A DNA stretch of 64,000 nt. It comes from Ceratothoa steindachneri. Lineage: Eukaryota; Arthropoda; Malacostraca; Isopoda; Cymothoidae. Location of the stretch: contig OZ018329.1 of the NCBI GenBank assembly GCA_963969495.1, forward strand, positions 142,580,021 to 142,644,020, written 5' to 3'. Made by a program: the position numbers and the translations under genes. Of this stretch, positions 56,421-64,000 are shown piece after piece. The notes under the pieces were generated by a model. It did no database searches, was not told the origin of the DNA, and saw only the letters and a program-made list of their open reading frames with translations. Numbering within the stretch: position 1 is the stretch's first letter; every line of letters begins with the position of its first letter.

Positions 56421-59280
56421 GTTCTGCTATTATGATAATTTTTGGAAGATCAAGTGAAATTACTCTATGATTCATATTAAAATTAAGGAAGGACGCTTTT
56501 AAAATGATTCTGGACACATGATACTTGAATACAAGAGTTTGAGATACTTTCCTAGTTAATTAAATGATTAGAACTGGATATATTAATAAACAAGTCAATT
56601 TGCTTCTGAAATGACGGATGCACTTTTATGCACTGTATTGATGCACTTTTAACAATACTTTAAGTTTATTGCCTCTTACTCATACATAACTTTCACGCTA
56701 ATAGCATATAATTTTTCTCTCTAGTTCCGTCATCTTTACATATCTAGTCTTAAAAACCTTCTGCGTACTGCACATTCATTGGTATTGTGCTTTAAATTCT
56801 GGGGAAAAATCTCAAATGTTAATACCTTTTCTTTTAATCTAATGAAATAGAATAAGACGAGATAGAATTTAATAGATGATCATCCGCTAATGCAAAAAAT
56901 TATACCTAGTCACTTGTTCATTCCTCATTATTACCAATGATTTCGACTACTAGCAGTAGTTGTGATGACATTACCTAATAACCGTTCACGAAGAGATTTA
57001 TTATCTCGGTTATCATAAAACCGGCTGAAATGTCTTACTAGTAGCTTTCACATTCTCTCATTCCTTTACATCGCTGTTTGAGATCAATATACCTCCTCTG
57101 TTTAACACGCCAAGTCTTCCCTAACAAGGCAGTATACGAGTCAGTCCAACCAACCATTACTTGCTCAACCGTTTAGTGAGTTGCTGCCTTCTCATTTGGT
57201 CTCCACCGGTCACCATCTTCACCTGAGTTCCAACTGCCTATGCCTTTACGAATCCTTTTAGGATACTTAGCATCTCAGTGGTGCGCGATTTTTAAATTTT
57301 TATACGTTTTTTTTATCATTACGCGATTTTCATATGAAGACGCTATTTTTTTTATCTTAGCGCGAATTACTTCTTTTTCTTTTAGACAAATACGTATATA
57401 CTCTCTATAAAGTTGACACAGTCAACAATTGTCATTGATTTATTAAAGTCTAAGAAGCTAAAAGGCTAAGAACTGGGCAGATTTTCAATAGCAACCCCTA
57501 ATGCAGACGAGTCATTTTGTAGAACTGATTTCGGTACAATAGGTTAACGTTACGAAACTTAAAACGCTTTCTCCTGACATCTGAATGACGGCTTCTACAA
57601 AAATTTCATAATTAGGCTCTGCTTAATATAATCTTTCTTAACCATTATAGACAAGCACGTTATCGTAAAAACATCCTAATCTCACAAAGTCACACGCTTT
57701 TCTTATTCCATCACTCTCTGGGGTTGTCAATTCCACCTTTTTGAACTCTCTCTGTATCTGTTACGAATTGTATAGTCCAAACACAGGACAAATAGAGCGT
57801 TAGAAGTTCTAAAATAAATAAAAATCACCTGATATCGTCGTAGTTTTCCAACCTATCTTTCATCTCATTTGGCTACCCGCGTCGCTACTGAAGGGTTGCA
57901 TTCAAAAGTGCTCTACACCGATCATATTTCATTATATTTTGGAGTTATGAACAGATAAGGTTGATATTTTTTTCTAGTTTCGTGGTTGTGTATAAAAAGA
58001 ATAATAATTTCAGTTAGGTTGATTAAACGGATGACATAAATTTAAGCGTAAAGTTGATTGGTCATATTGCACTAGCCATTGCGAATTCAACACATTTTCT
58101 GTTTTTACTTTTAGTTGATCTTTCTTTATTATTACTTTATTGAGCCTTTTTAGCTTCTTTAAATATTTTTTAGTTAGGAAAATATATATAGTTTGTTATG
58201 ACACTCGAACCAGGTTTAATCTGCTGAATTTATTAATTGACCTCCAGTCTCTATAGGTACCAATGTGTAGTGAAGAGTAACTGTGAAAGTTTCATAAATT
58301 TAATCGGTCAAATATCATGTTATTTAACCATCATTAACTGAAGCTGGCGTATTCGAATTCTTTTGTTGCATATAAAAGTATTTAACTTCAACGAATTAAA
58401 CGTTCTCCCATGTTTTGAAATAGCTTATCTCATATGCCACACAGATCTTACTATATTAAGAAATTTGGGATAATTTTAGTTTTCCTATAAATTGTTCTTG
58501 TTTTTTGGGGGTTTTTTTTGGGGGGGGGCTGCTCTATAATGTTACATTCTTAAGGACACTTTAAAACAAATTCTTTAAACGGCAATTGCTGCACCGACCT
58601 TCTTTAGTTGTAAATCGAGATCATCCGCCTGAACTAGCCGGTTATTTTTTTTCCTTGAGACTTCAGTCATTTATTTGGCAGTCTAAGTTTTTAGTAGCGA
58701 CTCCTCCTTGGAAATACCATCTGTTACAATGGACATACCTTTCTAACTCGTTTCTGAATGAGTTCTAACCAAGTCCCAAAGAACTCTACCGGTTGTTACA
58801 GCTAATAGATTTTTTAATTTTGAGATATATGCAAATTCGTTGAAATGTTGATTCGTTTGCGAGGAGTTAATTCTATAATAAAATATTATTGTCAGTAGAA
58901 CCAGAGTGATTCCTGTCACTGCTCAACACACATTTTTCATCAGAGACCTTACTACACTTTTCTAAATCCCTTTTCCATGTTGAATCTGAATCTGCCTTTG
59001 ACTTTGCTCTAGCATGTACAGTTTTTAAGATATGCGAAAAATTCAAAATGCCCGCCTGCGATTATAAAATGTAGTATATTAGTTACTGGTATTGCTATAT
59101 TGCATGCATCATTATTGTACTGCTAAGATAAGCAAACTAGATGCTTCGTGAGTTCTTGCTGGTTAAAGGGGTATGGAGAAGAATTCATTTACATTTGTAA
59201 CCCGCATGCATATTTTGCGCAATTATATATAATTCTGTTTTATGCTTTTAGGTTCCTCATGTGATGTGCATCTTCTAAGC
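56421..59280. other. Unassigned AT-rich region
   Basis: No protein, RNA or repeat recognised in 2.9 kb. A less AT-rich stretch at about 57,070-57,260 has no readable motif. A G-rich homopolymer tract (about 58,508-58,530) follows a T run. The longest frame is 60 codons (58,586-58,768). Confidence 0.4.
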
Positions 59281-60360
59281 TGCTTGTAGAGGAATGGCTA
59301 CCTTAAGCATCCCGGAGGGCCAGGAGGACATGTACCTGAAAGTCGCTCCCCCCCCTTGAGGAGAAAGCCGGAGAAGCGAGCCCCATTAGGAGAATCGTGG
59401 AAACGGTAGCCGGCGAATAACAGTAACTGCCTACCCTGTTTGATCTCCTCGCCGCTTTGGGCAGTTGGAGCTAACATCTGTTGTAGGGCGACCACATAAG
59501 GCCCTTAAACGACGCTCTAACGATCGAATTACCTACGTAACCCATAAACCCGTGGTTATGTCACAAAAGAGCGGCTAGTCAAAAGGCACGCCAAGGATTG
59601 GGGTGGTTGAGAGTCTCTCTAATTAGCAAGACGACTTGGTCACCTCAGTACCAAACTCTGCACTTCTCGCTCTCACCAGATGCGAACTCACCATTCGCGC
59701 TCCCCTCTGTGGCCTCGCCCCTTCCCCCTTAGATACGGCGGTGATCGGCCTGTAAATAAGCCCCGGAAAGAAAGAGATGATGAGAATTCGATAAAAAAAG
59801 AAGAAGGTTCAGTTCGTGAAGATCGATTCTTCAGCCATACAAGACGATTTCCTCGAGAAAAGAAAGGAACAGATTGAGGAAATCGATCCCCCAGCCTCGG
59901 GCCGAATTAACATAAATCGTCAAGCTTTGTATCGGTGCCATGCCGAAGAATCCTTTACAGACTTAGAAGAATTCTGACTGGAGAAAAGTAAACCCGCTCA
60001 CTCTCGAGTGACTCGCACATCTCAAGCTCCGTAAGAGTGCGAGGAGAAGAACCCAGCCCCAACGAGGTTCCATTCTTTAATTACGGTAAAAATCTCACCG
60101 AATACCCCAAAAGCTACGTGGACACTCTACATTGAATAATCAGACCCCAAGAGGCGTCAAGATCATTCATAAGAGGACTCGTTTAGCGAAGAGCGCCGTA
60201 ACACTCTCCGTCTTCTCAATTTAACCAGAGGCAAGTTTGCAATAAGATGTGACCTCGCCGCATTTCTCTCCGGCCATGCCATCTCTACGAAATTCAATTA
60301 TCTGCCACGGCAACACTCCAAAGTGAGAAATTAGCCCTCCAGCGACATCCCGCAATCCCT
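59281..60360 (+). other. GC-richer block with broken coding-like frames
   Basis: Base composition changes sharply at about 59,300 and returns near 60,400. On the + strand a frame at 59,680-59,877 has 65 codons rich in Arg, Lys, Glu and Asp. Another frame runs with a few stops from about 59,770 to 60,370, including FAIRCDLAAFLSGHA. It looks like decayed TE coding sequence, perhaps a gag-type region, but I recognise no motif. Confidence 0.4.
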
Positions 60361-60369
60361 GATCCCTCC

Positions 60370-60783
60370 TGTTATGTAAGTTAGAAAAAACATTTATATA
60401 AGGGAAGTAAAAACCATTGTTCGTGAACCTCAGTCATATTTGCTAGTAGACGAGAGTACTTTAATTTAATGATTAACGCTAATCATAAAGGGTCGGGACA
60501 AAAACTAATCGGCAATTGGTGTGTTTACGTGTAGCCTATTTGTTTATTTTTGTCATTGTAGACATAGTAATAGGCCTAGCGCCAACCGTATAACTGTTTG
60601 TTTGTCATAGTTAAGTGTTAAATTTAAAATATATGTTTATTTTGTGATAATTCCTTGGTGTTTCTTCTTATCCTTACGTGTTGAAGTGGCTCTTTCTTGA
60701 GAACAAAACAGCCAAATTAGCACTCTTAGGTCAAAGCCTACTTCATCAAAGAAGTACATCACGTACCCCAAAGCATACCGCCA
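60370..60783 (+). repeat. Possible solo or partial LTR
   Basis: The segment begins TGTTATGTAAG and ends CCGCCACA. A TATATAAGG box lies at about 60,395 with CAGTCA about 30 bp on. Immediately after the end comes TGGTGTCAAGAGTGG, which resembles the primer-binding start of many Gypsy elements (TGGTGTCAGAAGTGG). There is no second copy in the window and no target duplication was seen, so this is tentative. Confidence 0.28.
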
Positions 60784-60879
60784 CAAAAATGGTGTCAAGA
60801 GTGGAGTGATCAAAAAGAGGTATTACACTACACTGCTCCTTCTGCGGTGATAATAAGAGGCTTCCAAATATTTTCACAA

Positions 60880-62216
60880 AGCAGTAACAATGCTTCTAGA
60901 GTACAAAGATCCTCCTGATAAATTCTGCTATGTATGTTGATATTTCAAACAAAATATCAGCAGCCTACTATCGCAAATGATATAAATAAAATGTACAAAC
61001 TCTACTTCGGTTGCCCTCTGGATGACTAAGATAAAGAATAGGAACCTCACCAAATTTATACTTCCTGCTCTAATGGATTACGTGACTGAATTAACAAAAA
61101 GAAAGCTTTAATGCATTTCGCTGTTCCTATGATATGGAGAGAGCCCATAGATCCTCTGGAAGATAGCTATTCCTGTAGTGTGACCATAAAAGGGTTTTCT
61201 GCAAAGAACAAGCACCAAATTCTTTATCGAACCATGGATTCGGTGTTCAGACCAGTTTAACATGATGTATCTTTGCCAATTCCAGTTCCACCTGATGTTA
61301 TTAGTTATGATAGCAATACTCAGGTGCATGCACATTAGATGCGGGTGTTGTATATGAGGATGCTAACTCTAAGCCAAAGTTATTTACTCAGCAGGATTTG
61401 AATGATCTTGTGAGTTATCTGTCACTGTCAAAGGAGAAAGCAGAACTTCTAGCATCTCGACTACAGGAAAAATTCTGCCTAGAGAAAAATGTGCATGTGA
61501 GTTACTTTAGATAGCGTAATCGTGATTTAACTTCATTCTTCATGGTTAATGGACCTCTATGCTACTGCCAGGATATAAATCAATTGTTCGAAGCCTTGCC
61601 ACAGACATATGAGGCAGCTCACTGGCCTCTTTTATTGATGCTTCTAAGACAAGTTTGAAAGATGTCTTTCCCCCTGCTAGAGCCTCAGAAAATATATCTG
61701 CCACCTCTTCATTTGAAACTAGGTGTAATGAAAAACTTCGTGAAAGCAATGGCTAAGGACAATTCTCAGGGATTCCAATATATGTTCAAAAGATTTCCAC
61801 AACTTACCGAAGCCAAATTAAAAGAAGGCATATTTGTGGGACCACATATCATAGAGGTTTTAGTAGACCCTGACTTTGAGATAACCCTCACTCCTCTTGA
61901 GCTAAATGCATGGCTAGCCTTCAAGTGGTTATGTGCAAACTTTCTGGGCAACAACAAGCCACCTGCATAGAGAAGTGGTGTGGAAAACCTTCTTCAATCT
62001 TATAAAGATATGGGATGCAGTATGTCACTTAAAATCCAGTTCCTTGAATCGCACTTAGACTTTTTCCCAGAAAATCTTGGAGCCGTAAGTGACGAGCAAG
62101 TTGAACGTTTCTACCAAGATATCAAGGCCATGGACACTGGCTATCAAGTATTTTGGTTTGAGAGCATGATGGGAGATCATTGTTGGATGTTGTATCGTGA
62201 TAATCCTGAGAAATAA
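60880..62216 (+). pseudogene. Family A transposase-like gene, damaged copy with internal deletion
   Basis: Homologous to the 559-aa gene at 45.3 kb. Recognisable blocks are PPDKFCYVC (60,921-60,947; then a stop), HFAVPMIWREPIDPLEDSYSC (about 61,116-61,180), LFTQQDLNDLVSYLSLSKEKAELLASRL (61,380-61,465) and RNRDLTSFFMVNG. Right after the first-Asp block (FIDASKTSLKD, about 61,635-61,665) the protein jumps to LEPQKIYLPPLHLKLGVMKNF. The stretch holding the second Asp and the CxxC pair, about 110 residues in the intact copy, is therefore missing. The C-terminal part is open for 102 plus 78 codons (61,662-61,970 and 61,980-62,216), with ERFYQDIKAMD holding the late Glu. No intron separates the exon 1- and exon 2-like parts clearly. 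Several stops lie in the 5' third. Confidence 0.85.
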
Positions 62217-62713
62217 TTCAAACGTAAATCCCATGCGCAACGTTTATGAATTCGAGTTTTGACTTATTAGCCCTTCAACCATTGTTTACCATTCTTATAC
62301 ATGTAATATAAGTACTATTAACTTTATGAGGCTTGTGGAATAAACAAAACATGGCTATTTATCTTTATCATATGTTTACGCCTAAAGAGAATGAAAAACT
62401 TTAGAGTTTCTATCTGTTAAATGCAAGATTTTGTATCAGTTCAATTTCTCAGTGCACATGGAGATATACAGAAGGCAATTGTTTTCTAGCAATGGCACTA
62501 TGCAACCATATATCACCAGTTTCGGCAAATAAATCAGAGTAAAACGCTACATTCTATCAGCAACGGCGGTTATATTGCAATTTCGAATATCTGGAAAACC
62601 TGATGTGCTAAACAAAAACTAAAGTCAGATTTTAAATCAGCGAGAGAAATGACACGAGAAAAGTTTGCTCAGGTCTCTGATGATTAAAAAAAGTTCAAAT
62701 TTGTTGGCCAGTG
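62217..62713 (+). mobile_element. 3' region and right end of the damaged family A copy
   Basis: The element's right end is placed at 62,713, where GTTGGCCAGTG is the inverse of CACTGGCCAAC, the same first six bases as the left end of the 44,963 element. Inside, ATCTGGAAAACCTGATGTGCTAAACAAAA (62,590-62,618) parallels the ATCTCAAAAACCAGACCTGATTGAACAAAA of the intact copy's right TIR. The left end could not be found upstream of 60,880. Confidence 0.6.
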
Positions 62714-63600
62714 TTATCAGAGCGTTATAATATCATGCTTCTATACGAACCCCCAAAATTGTAAAAATAAAATCAAACAGTTATAAACGTTAGTTACACT
62801 AAAAGAAGTTGATATTATAGCAATCACATAAACTGCCGAAAAATATAAAAGAGTTAAATATATTAGGATGTAAACTTCAATACAGACATGATTCAATTTT
62901 TAAGGAAAATGGCTTTGAAAAGAACACTGTTACAAGGGGTGTTAACATTAATTACATATATAAATTGTTTATCTCTTACATTGTTTGCAACTACTGCTAT
63001 TTTTATGTTCACCTTCAAAAATATCATGGGTTAATTTGTCTTAAGTTGTTTCATTCGCAAATCATGGAACCAGTAGCTGCAATCACTCTTTATCTGGATT
63101 TTAATGAAGGGCTCAATGCATTTTAACCACTATAGTTCTTGAATGAATTCGTAAAAAATCCAGGCAATAATTACACATATATTTTATTAGGTAGCAGATC
63201 CTGAAAAGAAAAGTAGCATTCATGGGATATTTTATATTTATTTTTCCCTTAATGTTTAAAGGTTAAGTAGGGAATTTAGTTAATATTGAAAGCTTTAGGG
63301 TAATGAGTGGTTGAGTTATTAATGCTACCAGAGATTAAATGGCAAAATGGGCTTGGAAATAAAAAATTCAACAAACCTCTGAAAAGTAAAGGAGCATCTG
63401 ATCATAATGGTAGAATAAAGGACTTAATAAAGAAGCTTACTCTTCCTGAGTTTGATAAAAGTATTGAGCAAATTATTCCATTATAGTAACTGTAATGCTC
63501 AGAAAATTAAGGGCCCATTTTCTCAGTAAGTCACTCTCCATGAGAATAAAGATATGCATTGACAGTTGTTGATTAAAGATATTGTCAGAAAGAGAAGATT
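62714..63600. other. AT-rich spacer
   Basis: No recognised feature in about 890 bp. Confidence 0.4.
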
Positions 63601-63609
63601 CCCCCCCTC

Positions 63610-64000
63610 TCTCTTAGAACCCAAAGTCTACCTCTGGCGCCTAAGAAGATACACCTGCACGGCATGATAGTCCCAAGGAAGCAGCGAGATTTTTGCTGGA
63701 CCGCGTAATCCGTTTGCATTCCATTCCTCGCTGTCGCACCGTCTGATCAGCGCCACACCTACGGCGCCCAGAACATTTGCGCAAAGCTGTGAAGCTGCTG
63801 AGGCTATACCCGCCCCCTGGCGCGCCAAGTCTAATGAGATCTCCGTTTTCACTTGGGTGGGCTCCGGTGACCCACTTCTGCGAAAGCAGTATAATTACTT
63901 GGAGATAAGCTTTGTAAAAGCATTCCAGGACCACCCCGTTATAGTTAGCAGTCACGTACAGTTTCCTACTCCTAACAGCTTCCAGTCGTTGGTTTGGGTT
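63610..64000. other. GC-richer block with overlapping - strand frames
   Basis: Two overlapping - strand frames (63,955-63,641, 104 codons; 63,852-63,628, 74 codons) lie in GC-richer DNA that runs off the window. Neither is recognisable. Given the surroundings, an edge of another TE is likely. Confidence 0.35.

Noticed and set aside
63610..64000. Bacterial-type gene or contamination because of the GC-rich overlapping frames
   Set aside because: No ribosome-binding site or recognisable protein, and the block joins smoothly to AT-rich sequence; it stays unassigned.

Overview
This window looks like intergenic, repeat-dominated nuclear DNA from an invertebrate, most likely an arthropod. The retrotransposon at 4.1-5.5 kb and the two DNA-transposon protein families resemble families I associate with crustaceans, spiders and insects; this is inference from remembered family resemblance, not a search. 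The DNA is AT-rich, with (AT)n runs of 30-140 bp, spliceosomal-type introns in one transposon gene, and no recognisable host cellular gene, rRNA or intact tRNA. Almost everything that can be identified is transposable element (TE) or tandem repeat.

Layout. 1-4.1 kb: unassigned DNA with an 81-bp tandem repeat at 2.3-2.8 kb. 4.1-5.5 kb: decayed non-LTR reverse transcriptase (RT), + strand. 5.5-9.2 kb: unassigned. 9.2-10.5 kb: likely decayed RT on the - strand carrying a 220-bp tandem duplication. 10.6 kb: tRNA-like SINE head. 11.5-14.6 kb: decayed Ty3/Gypsy-type element on the - strand whose domains run gag, protease, integrase, RT, the unusual order known from Gmr1 elements. 15.4-15.9 kb: remnant of TE family A. 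16.5-21.6 kb: a three-level nest. A non-LTR RT is split by a tandem-repeat-bearing, Helentron-like element, which is itself split by a 3,125-bp DNA transposon (family B) with about 249-bp terminal inverted repeats (TIRs) and an 8-bp target-site duplication (TSD). 21.8-22.8 kb: an inverted repeat with about 300-bp arms between two (AT)n tracts. 24.0-25.2 kb: a second copy of the Helentron-like element, followed by SINE fragments. 27.0-27.5 kb: a second Gypsy integrase fragment.

27.6-42.4 kb is a single 14.9-kb array of a roughly 23-bp unit with higher-order duplications; it ends abruptly in (AT)n. 44,963-47,741 is the best preserved gene unit of the window: a family A DNA transposon with TIRs, a possible 3-bp TSD and an uninterrupted three-exon, 559-codon gene with two GT-AG introns. 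The protein carries Cys-rich N-terminal motifs and a DDE-like pattern. Two decayed mariner-type transposases (48.3-49.3 and 50.1-51.05 kb) and a Jockey RT remnant (52.05-53.0 kb, - strand) follow. Next come a degenerate 32-bp minisatellite containing a perfect 72-bp-arm palindrome (54.1-55.5 kb), a long (AT)n run (56.1 kb), GC-richer unassigned blocks (59.3-60.4 and 63.6-64.0 kb), and a damaged third copy of family A whose right end can be placed at 62,713.

There is no pathway or operon here. The elements relate to one another by insertion order and by family. Family A has three copies of different age, only one intact. The satellite monomer of the Helentron-like element supplies the empty-site sequence that proves the family B insertion.
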